Part shown: piece after piece, positions 19,484-31,915 of the stretch
How positions within the stretch are numbered: the first letter of the stretch is position 1
Layout: each line of letters starts with the position of its first letter
Source: Eutreptiella sp. 'Long Island Sound 2002'
Taxonomy: Eukaryota > Euglenozoa > Euglenophyceae > Eutreptiales > Eutreptiaceae
Direction: 5' to 3'
NCBI GenBank assembly: GCA_964036045.1
Contig: OZ038381.1
Coordinates: forward strand, 62,620,242 to 62,684,241
Length of the DNA stretch: 64,000 nucleotides
Made by a program: the position numbers and the translations under genes
Notes under the pieces: model-generated
What the model saw: the letters and a program-made list of their open reading frames with translations, nothing else
Told to the model about the DNA's origin: nothing
Databases searched by the model: none

Positions 19484-21574
19484 TTTTAACATACTCCGCG
19501 AATTACTTCACACGTCCGGCAATTGTTTACCCCCCCTGCCGTGAATTATTTCATACCTCCGTGAATCATTTGACCCCCTCCATGAATTATTTGTTACCTC
19601 CGTGAATCGGTCACCCCCTTCCGTGAATTATTTCACACCTCCGTGAATTATTTAACCCCCTCCGCGAATTATTTCATACCTCCGTGAATTGGTTATCCCC
19701 CTCCGTGAATTATTTCATACCTCCGTGAATTATTTAACCCCCTGCGTGAATTATTTGATACCGTCGTGAATTGTTTAGCCCCCTCTACGAATTATTTGAT
19801 TCCTCCTTGAATTGGTTAACCCCCTCTGTGAATTATTTCATACCTCCATGAATTGCTTAACCCCCTCCGTGAATTATTTCAAACCTCCGTGAATTATTTA
19901 ACCCCCTCCGCGAATTATTTCATACCTCCGAGAATTGTTTACCCCCCTCCGTGAATTATTTGATACCCTTGTGAATTGCTTACCCTCCTCCGTGAATTAT
20001 TTCACACCTCCGTGAATTATTTAACCCCCTCCGCGAACTATTTCATACCTCCATGAATTGTTTACCCCCCTCCGTGAATTATTCGATACCCTTGTGAATT
20101 ATTTAACCCCCTCCGTGAATTATTTGATACCTCCGTGAATTTTTTAGCCCCCTCTGCGACTCATTTGATACCTCCGTGAATTGTTTGGCTCTCTTCCGTG
20201 AATGATTTCATACCTCAGTGAATGGTTTGCCCCCCTCGTGAATTATTTCATACATCCGTGAATTGTTTAGCCCCCTCTGCGAATCATTTGATACCTCTGT
20301 GACTTGTTTAGCCCCCCCCTGAATTATTTCATACCTCCGTGAATTGTTTAACCCCCCCCCCCCACCGCGAATTATATCATACCTCCGTGAATTATTTAAT
20401 CACCTCTGCGCATTATTTGATACCTCCGTGAATTGGTTAACCCCCTCCGCGAATTATTTCATACCTCCGTGAATTATTTGATACCTCCGTGAATGGTTTA
20501 CCCCCCTCCGTGAATTATTTGATACCTCCGTGAATTGTTTACCCCCCTCGGTGAATTATTTGATACCCCTGTACATTATTTGACCGCCTCCGTGATTTAT
20601 TTCATACATCTCTGAATTGGTTACCCCCACCGTGAATCATTTCATACCTCCGTGAATTAGTTACCCCCCTCCGTGAATTACCTCATACCTCCGTGGATTG
20701 TTTAGCCCCCTCTGCGCATCGTCTGATACCTCCATGAATTATTTCACACCTCCGTCCAATTATTTAACCCCCTCCGCAAATTATTCGATACCTCCGTGAA
20801 TTGTTTAACCCCCTCCGTGAATTTTTTGATACGTCCGTGAATTATTTAACCCCCTCCGCGAATTATTTGATACCTCCGTGAATTATTTAACCTCCTTCGT
20901 GAATTATTTGATACCTCCGTGAATTGTTTACCCCCCTCCGTGAATTATTTGATACCTCCGTGGATTGTTTAGCCCCCTCCTCGAATTATTTGATACCTCT
21001 GTGAATTATTTCACGGGTCCGTGAAATATTTAACCCCCTCCGCGAATTATTTGATACCTCCATGAATTGTTTAGCCCCCTGCGTGAATTATTTCATACTT
21101 CCGTGAATGGTTTGCCCCCGCCGTGAATTACTTCATACGTCCGTGAATTATTTAACCCCTTCCGCGAATTATTTCATACCTCCGTGAATTGGTTAACCCC
21201 CTTCGTGAATTATTTCATACCTCCGTGAATTATTTAACCCCCTCCGCGAATTATTTCATACCTCCTTGAATTGGTTAACCGCCTTCGTGAATCATTTCAT
21301 GCCTCCGTGAATTATTTAACCCCCTCCGCGAATTATTTCATACCTATGTGTATTGTTTAGCCCCCTCCGTGAAGTATTTGATACCTCCGTGAATTGTTTA
21401 CCCCCCTCCGTGAATTATTTGATACCTCCGTGGATTCTTTAGCCCCCTCCTCGAATCATTTGATACCTCCGTGAATTATTTCACAGGTCCGTGAAATATT
21501 TAACCCCCTCCGCGAATTATTTGATACCTCCATAATTGTTTAGCCCCCTGCGTGAATTATTTCATACGTCCGTG
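19484..21574. repeat. Satellite B array, segment 1
   Basis: Tandem 20-21 bp monomers of the form CCGTGAATTATTT plus GATACCT/CATACCT/CACACCT alternate with CCGTGAATTGTTT plus ACCCCCCT/AACCCCCT/AGCCCCCT, giving a 41-bp dimer as the higher-order unit. Dozens of monomer variants are mixed. No gene. It ends at the target-site duplication of the LINE insertion. Confidence 0.95.
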
Positions 21575-21576
21575 TC

Positions 21577-23394
21577 TTGTCTGCCCGCAAGGAGCAGGCG
21601 GGGGATGCCCTCCACACGCGCCACTACATTGCCCCACATCGGTACCACGAAGACCCCTCGGCAGGCACGGTACCTGCGGGATACCACCCTGTCAACATCG
21701 CGGGCATAGCGTGCTACTCAAACAAGCAACCGCCAACCGGAACGTCCCTATACTCCGATGGCAGCCTTCAAACGGTTCAGATTGCGGGCTCGGAATACCA
21801 AGCGGCGGGCGCAGCAGTAACAAAAGGGCCTCTTCGCATCCTCGCCCGGGTGGCGGGCCCACAGCAGTCCTACAGGGCTGAAATGTACGGAGCAGCCATC
21901 GGCGCGGCCATTGCATCTGACGGTGACACTCAATACATCGACAACATGGCCGTCACAAAATGCGCACACCGCCGACCCACGCACGAATGTTCTGACGCTG
22001 ACATCCGCCACAAAGTGTGTGACCAAGTGCAGCACAAACGCGTCGCCGCGGAGTGGATCCCCAGCCACCGCCTTGAGACGGAGGCCCGTAACGCGCAGGA
22101 ACGCGAACAAATTCGACGCAATGGGGAAGTAGACCTGCTCGCCAAGATGGCCACGCGCCTACCCGTGCCGGATTACGACCCCCAGCGCCCCGAAGATATT
22201 GCAATGTGCGGCGGGCCCGCCTCCACTCCGGCGCGGAAATGGATCCTCCAACGGAGGCGCGTTGTCACTTTCGACGGTGCACACTGGGTATCCTGGCTGC
22301 CGATGCGCGGGGACCGACGTATGCTCTGGGTTAAATGGCTTTGGGGTCAGGTACGATGGGATGGGACGGGCGCGCCGTGGGACCATACCAACCCCAAATG
22401 CCCCATATGTCCCCTCCACCACGGTACCACTGTCCACAAACGACTCATCCACTGCATGCGTTGGAAAGTCGCATTTCGCAACATGTGGCTTAGCACCTGG
22501 GGACCATGGCAAGATACGGTGACAGAATGGTGGAACAGGGCGTCAGCGGCAGACCTACACCATGTTGCCTGCCTTCGCATACCACAGTCCCTATGGGACC
22601 ACATCCCCCGAACAATGCGGGTAGACCTCAGGGAGCGTGTGGCCTGGCACCAGTACCACGCCCTACATGGCGTATGCCAACTGCGCGGCCAACTCACCAT
22701 GCCCCCCCGTGACCCACAGGTGCCGCCCACGCCCTCCACGGCGGTGCCGGCATGGTACACAAAGCTGCGCTCACGAGCTGTACGACCGAACCCCACGGAC
22801 TCTATCCTCCGCAATCAAGTAAGGTATACAGGGCCCCGGGGGAGAACACAGCGGCAGGATGGCCGCGCCTCTCAAGAGACGTCCCACCGTAGGGCTGCGC
22901 GCACATGGGACCGGCCGCAATCGTACTACACCCGGTCATGGGCGGTCAAATATCTCGACCAGTGCCTCTGTCCCACTGCCGCGGACCCAGGGGCGCAACA
23001 CGCAGCTTCGGCTATGCAGTATCTGGCCCAGCCTTGGTTTCTGCATCAACGTGCCGTTCTCGGGGCCTCACTGATGGTTTCATACCGCGACATGCTAGAG
23101 GACGTGGTGCGGCAATCACGGCACTGGAACACCCTCCTGCGGCGTGCTAGAGTGTGGACCACCTCCGCAGACCAGCACTACCAGCGGCATGACCGAAGGG
23201 TCCAACTCTTTTCGGTGATGAGCCAGTTGTGGGCATCCGAGCGCGCGGCCCACTGGGTGGAGCCCCCTCTACCTAAACGCCACTGCCGCACAAGACCCGG
23301 CATCCTGGGCCAACACCCGCCACCAGACATGGCCCCTACAAAGCGACGAAAGCTTGTCACTCTTGAAGACCTGTGGGGAATGGCACACACGTGA
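21577..23394 (+). CDS. LINE ORF2 C-terminus: RNase H domain plus zinc-finger-like region
   Basis: 605 codons with no internal stop, closed by TGA. Residues about 55-195 form an RNase H1-type fold that degrades the RNA strand of RNA:DNA hybrids during retrotransposition. The catalytic set is visible: D61 in YSDGS, E102 in YRAEMYGAAIGA, D122 in YIDNMAV, H164 in WIPSHR, D186 in GEVDLLAKMA. Residues 275-293 (CPICPLHHGTTVHKRLIHC) match the CxxC...H...C motif found after RNase H in many LINE ORF2 proteins. The C-terminal 300 residues are Arg/Trp/His-rich, with a basic tail. There is no native start: the element was truncated on insertion. The intact frame suggests a recent insertion. Confidence 0.88.
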   Translation: MSARKEQAGDALHTRHYIAPHRYHEDPSAGTVPAGYHPVNIAGIACYSNKQPPTGTSLYSDGSLQTVQIAGSEYQAAGAAVTKGPLRILARVAGPQQSYRAEMYGAAIGAAIASDGDTQYIDNMAVTKCAHRRPTHECSDADIRHKVCDQVQHKRVAAEWIPSHRLETEARNAQEREQIRRNGEVDLLAKMATRLPVPDYDPQRPEDIAMCGGPASTPARKWILQRRRVVTFDGAHWVSWLPMRGDRRMLWVKWLWGQVRWDGTGAPWDHTNPKCPICPLHHGTTVHKRLIHCMRWKVAFRNMWLSTWGPWQDTVTEWWNRASAADLHHVACLRIPQSLWDHIPRTMRVDLRERVAWHQYHALHGVCQLRGQLTMPPRDPQVPPTPSTAVPAWYTKLRSRAVRPNPTDSILRNQVRYTGPRGRTQRQDGRASQETSHRRAARTWDRPQSYYTRSWAVKYLDQCLCPTAADPGAQHAASAMQYLAQPWFLHQRAVLGASLMVSYRDMLEDVVRQSRHWNTLLRRARVWTTSADQHYQRHDRRVQLFSVMSQLWASERAAHWVEPPLPKRHCRTRPGILGQHPPPDMAPTKRRKLVTLEDLWGMAHT

Positions 23395-23611
23395 TGCAGC
23401 ATGTTTAACCCCCTTAAATCTTACGCATTATAGGCTTGCCATATGGCGTGGCGGTTTTGCCTACCGCAACAGAGAGCCCTCTGTTATACGCATGTGAACT
23501 CTGGGTCTTTGCCATGTGCCCCGCTTTGCGGGGATCCACTGTATCATATGCTGGAGACGCCCACTTTCCCAAGCACAGTCTTGAGTACTCTTTGAACTTC
23601 TGGAGTCGGTC
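23395..23611 (+). other. 3' UTR of the inserted LINE
   Basis: About 217 bp between the TGA and the poly(A), with no satellite character. No canonical AATAAA is seen close to the tail. Confidence 0.6.
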
Positions 23612-23643
23612 AAAAAAAAAAAGAATTATTTCATACGTCCGTG

Positions 23644-26600
23644 AATCGTTTGCCCCCTCCGTGAATTACTTCATACCTCCGTGAATTATTTACCCCCCCC
23701 CCCGTGAATTATTTACACCTCCGTGAATTATTTAACCCCCCTCCATGAATTATTTCATACCTCCGTGGATTGTTGCACCCTCCGCGAATTATTTGATACC
23801 TCCGTGAATTATTTCACACCTGCGCGAATTGTTTAACCCCCTTCGCGCATTATTTGATACCCCCGTGAATTGTTTACCCCCCCTATGTGAATTATTTGAT
23901 GCCTCCGTGAATTATTTAACCCCCTCCGTGAATTGTTTGATACCTCCGTGAATTGTTTTCCCCCCCCCCCCGTAAATTATTTCATACCTTTGTGAATAGT
24001 TTAACCCCCTCCGCGAATTATGTGATACCTCCGTGTATTATTTGACACCTCCGTGAATTATTTAACACCCTCCGTGAGTTATTTCATACCTCCGTGAATT
24101 GTTGACCCCCCTCTGCGAATTATTTGATACCTCCGTGAATTGTTTCACACCCCGGTGAATTATTTCATACCTCCGTGAAATATTTAACCCCCTCCGCGAA
24201 TCTTTGATACCTCCATGAATTGTTTAGCCCCCTGCGCGAATTATTTCATACCTCCATGAATGGTTTACCCCCCTCTGTGAATTTTTTGATACCTCCGAGA
24301 ATCATTTGATACCTCCGTGGATTGTTTAGGCCCCTCCGTGAATTATTTGATACCTCCGTGAATCATTTTACACCTCCGTGAATTATTTAACCTCCTCCGC
24401 GAATTATTACACACCTCCGTGTGTTATTTAACCCCCCTCCGTGAACTATTTAATACCTCCGTGAATTCTTCCCCCCCCCCCCGTGAATAAATTTACACCT
24501 CCGTGAATCATTTAACCCCCTCTGCGAATTATTTCACACCTCCGTGAATTGTTTAACCCCCCTCCGTGAATTATTTCATACCCCCGTGAATTATTTCACC
24601 CCCTCTGTGAATCATTTCATACCCCCGTGAGCTGTTTAACCCCCTATGGCATTATTTGATACCTCCGTGAATTGTTTGGCCCCCTCCGTGAATTATTTGA
24701 TGCCTCTGTGAATTATTTAACCCCCTCCGCGAATTGTTTGACACCTCCGTGAATTGTTTACCCCCCTCCGTGAATTATCTCATACCTCCGTGAATTGTTT
24801 AGCCCCCTTCGCGAATTATGTGACACCTCTGTGAACTATTTCACACCTCCGCGAATTAATTCATACCTCCGTGAATTGTTTGATACCTCCGTGAATTATT
24901 GAACCCCCTCCGTGAATTGTTTCATACCTCCGTTTATTATTTAACACCCTCTGCGAATTATTTAATAGCTCCGTGAATTGTTTAGCCTCTTGCGTGAATT
25001 ATTTCATACCTCCGTGAATGGTTTATGCGCCTCCGTGAATTACTTCATACCTGCGTGAACTATCTGACCCCCTCCGTGAAGTATTTGATACCTCCGTGAA
25101 TTGTTTAGCCCCCTCCGTGAATTATTTGATACCTCCGTGGATTGTTTAGCCCCCTCCTCGAATTATTTGATACATCCCTGAATTATTTCCTACCTCCGTG
25201 AATTGTTTACCCCCCCTCCCCCATGAATTATTTCATACCTCCGTGAATTATTGAACCCCCTCCGCGAATTATTTGATACCTCCGCGAATTGTTTAGCCCC
25301 CTCCGTGAATTTTTTCCTACCTCCGTGAATTGTTCCGCCCCCTCCGCGAATCATTTGATAGCTCCGTGAAGTACTTACCCCCCTCGGTGAATTATTTGAT
25401 ACGTCGGTAAATTTTTTAACCCCCTCCGTGAATTGTTTGATAGCTCCGTGAATTGTTTACCCCCCTCCGTGAATTGTTTCATACCTCCGTGAATTGTTCT
25501 GCCCCCTTAGCGAATTATTTGATAGCTCCATGAAATTATTTCACACCTCCCTGAAATATTGAACCCCTCCGCGAGTTATTTCATACCTCCCTGAATTGTT
25601 TAACCGCCTCCGTGAATAATTTGATATCTCCGTGAATTGTTTACCCCCCTCCGTGAATTATTTAATACCCCCGTGAATTTTTTCATACCTCTGTGAATTA
25701 TTTAACCCCTCCGTGAATTGTTTGATACCTCCGTGAATTGTTTACCCCCCTCCGTCATTTATTTTATACCTTCGTGAATTGTTCTACCCCCTCCGTGAAT
25801 TATTTCCTACCTCCGTGAATTGTTCAACCCCCTATGGCATTTTTTGATACCTCCGTGAATTGTTTACCCCCCTCCGTGAATTATTTCACACCTCTGTGAG
25901 CTGTTTACCCCCCTCCGTGAATTATTTGATACCTCCGTGGATTTTTTAGCCCCCTCCTCGAATTATTTGATACCTCCGTGAATTATTTCACGGGTCTGTG
26001 AAATATTTACCCCCCTCCGCGAATTATTTGATACCTCCATAATTGTTTAGCCCCCTGCGTGAATTATTTCATACGTCCGTGAATGGTTTGCCCCCTCCGT
26101 GAATCACTTCATACCTCGGTGAATTATTTACCCCCCTCCGTGAATTATTTATACCTCCATGAATTATTTAACCCCCTATGGCATTTTTTGATACCTCTGT
26201 GAAGTGTTTGGCCCCCTCCGTGAATTATTTGATGCCTCTGTGAATTATTAAACCCCTTCCGTGAATTGTTTGACACCTCCGTGAGTTGTTTACCCCCCTC
26301 TGTGACTTATTTCATACCTCCGTGAATTGTTTAGCCCCCTCCGCGAATTGTGTGATACCTCTGTGAACTATTTCACACCACCGTGAACCATTTAACCCCC
26401 TCCGCGAATTATTTCATACCTCCGTGAATTGTTTGATACCTCCGTGAATTATTGTACCCCCTCCGTGAATTGTTTCATACCTCCGTTAATTATTTAACAC
26501 CCTCTGCGAATTATTTAATAGCTCCGTGAATTGTTTAGCCCCTTGCGTGAATTATTTCATACCTCCGTGAATGGTTTATGCGCCTCCGTGAATTACTTCA

Positions 26601-29600
26601 TACCTCCGTGAACTATTTGACCCCCTCCGTGAAGTATTTGATACCTCCGTGAATTGTTTAGCCCCCTCCGTGAATTATTTGATACCTCCGTGGATTGTTT
26701 AGCCCCCTCCTCGAATTATTTGATACCTCCGTGAATTATTTCCTACCTCCTTAAATTGTTTACCCCCCCATGAATTATTTCATACCTCCGTGAATTATTG
26801 AACCCCCTCCGCGAATTAGATTGATACCTCCGCGAATTGTTTAGCCCCCTCCGTGAATTTTTTCCTACCTCCGTGAATCGTTTACCCCCCCGTGAGTTAT
26901 TTAATACCTCTGTGAATTATTTAACCCCCTCCACGCATTATTTGATACCTCCGTGAATTGTTTACCCCCCTCCCTGAATCATTTCATAACTCCGTGAATT
27001 GTTCCGCCCCCTCCGCGAATCATTTGATAGCGCCATGAAGTATTTACCCCCCTCGGTGAATTATTTGATACGTCGGTGAATTATTTAACCCCCTCCGTGA
27101 ATTATTTCATACCTCCGTGAATTGTTCTGCCCCCTCCGCGAATTATTTGATAGCTCCGTGAATTATTTCACACCTCCGTGAAATATTTAACCCCCTCCGC
27201 GAGTTATTTCATACCTCCCTGAATTGTTTAACCCCCTCCGTGAATAATTTGATACCTCCGTGAATTGTTTACCCCCCTCCGTGAATTATTTAATACCTCC
27301 GTGAATTTTTTCATACCTCTGTGAATTATTTAACCCCTCCGTGAATTGTTTGATACCTCCGTGAATTGTTTACCCCCCTCCGTGATTTATTTTATACCTT
27401 CTTGAATTGTTCTACCCCCTCCGTGAATTATTTCATACCTCGGTGAATTGTTTAACCCCCTATGGCATTATTTGATACCTCCGTGAATTGTTTACCCCCC
27501 TCCGTGAGTTATTTGATGCCTCCGGGAATTATTTAACCCCCTCCGTGAATTGTTTGATACCTCCGTGAATTGTTTACCCCCCTCCGTGAATTATTTCATA
27601 CCTCCGTGAATTGTTTAACCCCCTCCGCGAATTATGTGATACCTCGGTGAAATATTTCACACCTCCGTGAATTATTTAACCCCCTCCGCGAATTATTTCT
27701 TACCTCAGTGAATTGTTTCACCCCCTCCCGTGAATTATTACATACCTCTGTGAATTCTTTAATCCCCTCCGTGAATTCTTTGATACCTCCGTGAACTATT
27801 TGACCCCGTCCGCGAATTGTTTCATACCTCCGTGAATTGTTTAACCCCCTCCGTGAATTATTTCATACCTCCGTGAATTATTTCATACCTCCGTGAATTA
27901 TTTCATACCTCGCTGAATTGTTTAGCCCCCTCTGTGAATTATTTGATACCTCCGTGAATTGTTTACCCCCCTCCGCGAAATTTTTGATACCTCCGTGAAT
28001 TGTTTACCCCCCGTCCGTGTATTATTTCATACCTCTGTGGATTGTTTAGCCCCCTCCGCGAATCATTTAATATCTTGGTGAATTGTTTCGCACCTCCGTA
28101 AATTATTTAACCCCCTCGGCGAATTATTTCACACCTCTGTGAATCATTTAACCCCCTCCGTGAATTATTTGATACCGCCGTGAATTATTTCACACCTCCG
28201 TGAATTATTTTACCCCCTCCGCGAATTATTTCACACCTCTGTGAATTATTTAACCCCCCTCCGTGAATTATTTCACACCTCCGTGAATTATTTAACCCCC
28301 TCCGTAAATTATTTCTTACCTGCATGAATTGTTTACCCCCCTCAGAGAATTATTTCATACCTCCGTGAATTGTTTAGCCCCCTCTGCGGAATATTTGAGA
28401 CCTCCGTGATTTATTTCACACCTCCGTGAAATCTTTGACCCCCTCCGGGAATTATTTCATACCTCCGTGAATTGTTTAACCCCCACCGTGAATAATTTCA
28501 TACCTCCGCGAATTATTTACCCCCCTCCGTGAATTACTTCATACGTCCGTGAATTATTTAACCCTCCCTGCACATTATTTGATACCTCCGTGAATTGTTT
28601 ACCCCCCTCCGTGAATCATTTCATACCTCCGTGAAACGTTTACCCCCCTCCGTGACTTATTTCATACCCCCGTGAATTGTTTACCCCCCTCCGTGAATTA
28701 TTTGATACCTCCGTGAATCGTTTACCCCCCTCCGTGAATTATTTGATACCTCCGTGAATTATACCACCCCCTCCGCGAATCGTTTCATACCTTTGTGAAT
28801 TGTTTACCCCCCTCCGTGAATTATTTGATACCCCCTTGAATCGTTTAGCCCCTCCGTTAATTAATTGATACCTCCGTGAATTATTTGACCCCCTCCGCGA
28901 ATTGTTTCATACCTCCGTGAATTGTTGACCCCCTTCCGTGAATTATTTAACCCCCTCTGCGAATTATTTGATACATCCGTGAATTGTTTGACACCTCCGT
29001 GAATTATTGCATACCTCCGTGAATCGTTTACCCCCCTCCGTGGAATATTTCATACCTCCGTGAAATATTTAACCCCCTCCGCGAATTCTTTGATACCTCC
29101 ATGAGTTGTTTAGCCCCCTGCGTGAATTATTTCATACTCCCGTGAATGGTTTACCCCCGTGTGTGAATTACTTCATACCTCCGTGAATTATTTAACCCCC
29201 TCCGCGAATTATTTCATACCTCTGTGAATTGTTTAGCCCCCTCCGTGAATTATTTGATACCTCCGTGAATTGTTTACCCCCCTCCGTGAATAATTTGACA
29301 CCTCCGTAAATTGTTTAGCCCCCTCCTCGAATTATTTGATACCTCCGTGAATTGATTCACGGGTCCGTGAAATATTTAACCCCCTTCGCGAATTTTTTGA
29401 TACCTCCATGAATTGTTTAGCCCCCTGCGTGAATTTTTTCATACCTGCGTGAATGGTTTGCCCCCTCCGGAATTACTTCCTACCTCCGTGAATCGTTTAA
29501 CCCCCTCCCGTGAATTACGTGTTACCTCCGTGAATCATTTCATACCTCCGTGAATTATTTGACCCCCTTTGCGAATTATTTGATACATCCGTGAATCGTT

Positions 29601-30172
29601 TCACAACTCCGTGAATTATTGCATACCTCCGTGAATGGTTTACCCTCCTCTGTGAAATATTTCATGCCTCAGTGAAATATTTCACCCCCTTCGCGAATTA
29701 TTTGATACCTCCGTGAATGGTTTAGCCCCCTGCGTGAATTGTTTCATACCTCCGTGAATGGTTTACCCTCCTCCGTGAATTAGTTCATACCTCCGTGAAT
29801 TATTTGACCCCGTCCGTGAATTATTTCATACCTGCGTGAATTGTTTAGCCCTCTCCGTGAATTATTTCATACCTGCGTGAAGTATTTAACCCCCTCCGCG
29901 AATTGGTTCATACCTCCGTAAATTTTTTCATACCTCGGTGAATCTTACCCCCCTCGGTGAATTATTTGATACCACCATGAATTGTTGACCCCCCTCCGCG
30001 AAGTATTTTGTACCTCTGTGAATTGTTTAGCCCCCTCCGCGAATTAATTGATACCTCCGTGAATTATTTAAGTCCCTCCGTGAATTATTTGACACCTCCG
30101 TGAATTGTTTACCCCCCTCCGTGAATTATTTCATACCTCCGTGAATTGTTTAGCCCCCTCCGCGAATTATTT
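23644..30172. repeat. Satellite B array, segment 2
   Basis: Same 20-21 bp monomers and 41-bp dimer as segment 1, over 6.5 kb in the + orientation. Locally repeated higher-order blocks occur: for example, the series CTATGGCATT, GATGCCTCTG and AACACCCTCTG seen at 24640-25080 reappears around 26165-26640. No genes. Confidence 0.95.
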
Positions 30173-31006
30173 GATCACGGACAGGGGTAAACAATTCACG
30201 AAGGTATGAAACAATTCAAGGAGGGGGCTAAACGATTCACGGAGGTATGAACTAATTCACAGAGGGGGCCAAATATTTCACGGAGGCACGAAATATTTCA
30301 CGGAGGAGGGTAAACAATTCACGGAGGTATGAAAGAATTCACGGAGTTGTGAAACAATTCACGGATGTATCAAATAATTCACGGCGGTATGAAGTAATTC
30401 ACAGAGGGGGGTAAACCATTCCCGGAGGTATGAAATAATTCACGCGGGGGGCTAAACAATTCACGGAGGTATCAAACAATTCGCGGAGGGGGTTAAATAT
30501 TTCACGGAGGTATGAAATATTTCACGGAGGGGGGTAAACAATTCACGGAGGTATGAAATAATTCACGGAGGTGTCAAACAATTCACGGATGTATCAAATA
30601 ATTCGCAGAGGGGGTTAAATAATTCACGGAGGGGGTTAAATAATTCACGGAGGTATGAAATGATTCACGGAGGTATCAAATAGTTCACGGAGGGGGTTAA
30701 ACAATTCATGGAGGTATGAAACAATTCGCGGAGGGGGTTAAATGATTCACGGAGGTATCATATAATTCACAAAGGGGGGTAAACAATTCACAAAGGTATG
30801 AGATAATTGGTGGAGGGGGTTAAATACTTCACGGAGGTATGAAATACTTCACGGAGGGTGGTAAACAATACACGGAGGTATGAAATAATGCGCGGAGGGG
30901 GTTAAATAATTCACGGAGGTATGAAATAAGTCACGGAGGGGCGTAAACGTGTCGCGGAGGTATGAAATAATTCGCGGAGGGGGCTAAACAATTCACGCAG
31001 GTAGAA
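30173..31006 (-). repeat. Inverted satellite B block, copy 1
   Basis: At GATCACGG (30173) the monomers switch to reverse complement (AATTCACGGAGG...TAAACAATTCACGG). They switch back near GTAGAATTAGCG (31001-31012). The block is about 834 bp. Confidence 0.9.
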
Positions 31007-31438
31007 TTAGCGAACCCCCTCCGCGAATTAGTTCATACCTCCGTGAGTTGTTTAACCCCCTCCGCGAATTATTTGATACCTCGGTGAATTATTTAACCCC
31101 CTCCACCAATTATTTCATACTATTGTGAATTGTTTACCCCCCTCCGTGAATTATTTGATACCTCCGTGAATCGTTTACCCCCCTCCGTGAATTATTTGAT
31201 ACCTCCGTGAATTATTTAACCCCCTCCGCGAATTGTTTCATACCTCCGTGAATTGTTTACCCCCCTCCGTGAATTTTTTGATACCTCCGTGAATTATTTC
31301 ATACCTCCGTGAATTATTTAACCCCCTCCGTGAAGTATTTAACCCCCTCTGCGAATTATTTGATACATCTGTGAATCGTTTGACACCTCCGTGAATTATT
31401 TCATACCTCCGTGAATTGTTTACCCCCCTCCGTGAAAT
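31007..31438. repeat. Satellite B, + orientation
   Basis: Regular monomers between the inverted block and the ~634-bp element. This copy holds three extra 41-bp units compared with 34505-34813. Confidence 0.9.
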
Positions 31439-31644
31439 CACCTCGAAGAGAGGTTGTTAGATCAAGCGCAGGCGCGGGCGTCATATACCCCCCTTTTTTG
31501 GGGTCATTCGCGTAGCATACCCCAAGGCATGATATTGGATGTCCAACCCCTTGTAAAATCATTATTTTGCCCAATAACAGCATCCCCCAATAGATTTTTT
31601 GATTTGGAGGCCTCTACCCCCTAAAACTGGATATCACTTTTTTG

Positions 31645-31686
31645 AGGGGGGGGGGGGTGGGGGGGTGGGGGGGATGGGGGGGGGGT
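31645..31686 (+). other. G-run tract, potential G-quadruplex
   Basis: Four or more runs of 7-12 G separated by single T or AT. Run length differs slightly in the duplicate at about 35019-35060. Confidence 0.7.
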
Positions 31687-31747
31687 CAAAAGTTTTTGCT
31701 TAATAGTCTACAAGCAGTGGGGACGCAGAGTGCTGGTAACACGGTCA

Positions 31748-31813
31748 GCGGTCCAATGGTAACGCATCGGATACCTGATGTGCAGGCGTTGGTTCGAAAT
31801 CTGGTCTGCTTAC
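31748..31813 (+). other. tRNA-like sequence (forward)
   Basis: Contains CCAATGGTAACGC, resembling a D-arm/A box, and GGTTCGAAATC, resembling a T-arm/B box, about 37 bp apart, which is tRNA-like spacing. The stems do not pair well, so this is a tRNA-derived relic and not a functional tRNA. It aligns with the reverse-oriented segment at 31848-31915. Confidence 0.55.
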
Positions 31814-31847
31814 TTTTAGCGCGGCCGCCGCCGGCGGCGCCAAAATG

Positions 31848-31915
31848 GACAGACTGGGGTTCGAACCGACGCCCACACGGATGCCAGTCGGCTGCGTTAC
31901 CACTCGGCCACTACT
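31848..31915 (-). other. tRNA-like sequence (reverse)
   Basis: On the minus strand it reads TGGCCGAGTGGTAACGC (close to A-box consensus) and GGTTCGAACC (B-box consensus), with a potential anticodon loop CTGGCAT (GGC, alanine-like). The acceptor ends do not pair. It resembles the tRNA-derived head of a SINE. Confidence 0.6.

Larger units (their letters stand above)
21575..23622 (+). mobile_element. 5'-truncated non-LTR retrotransposon inserted in satellite B
   Basis: A 2,048-bp non-satellite insert ends in an 11-bp poly(A) (23612-23622). It is flanked by identical 21-bp copies of satellite sequence at 21554-21574 and 23623-23643 (starting GAATTATTTCATACG, ending TCCGTG). Poly(A) tail, long target-site duplication and 5' truncation are the hallmarks of target-primed reverse transcription. 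Removing the insert restores a satellite junction nearly identical to 26046-26110. It encodes only the C-terminal RNase H part of a LINE ORF2; reverse transcriptase and endonuclease are missing. Confidence 0.92.

Noticed and set aside
31238-31441. Minus-strand 67-codon frame with FTEGGKQFTEV-type repeats (also at 34613-34816)
   Set aside because: Satellite B translation; duplicated only because the locus is duplicated.
31848-31915. Functional tRNA gene
   Set aside because: A and B boxes are good but acceptor and T stems do not pair; it is better described as tRNA-derived.
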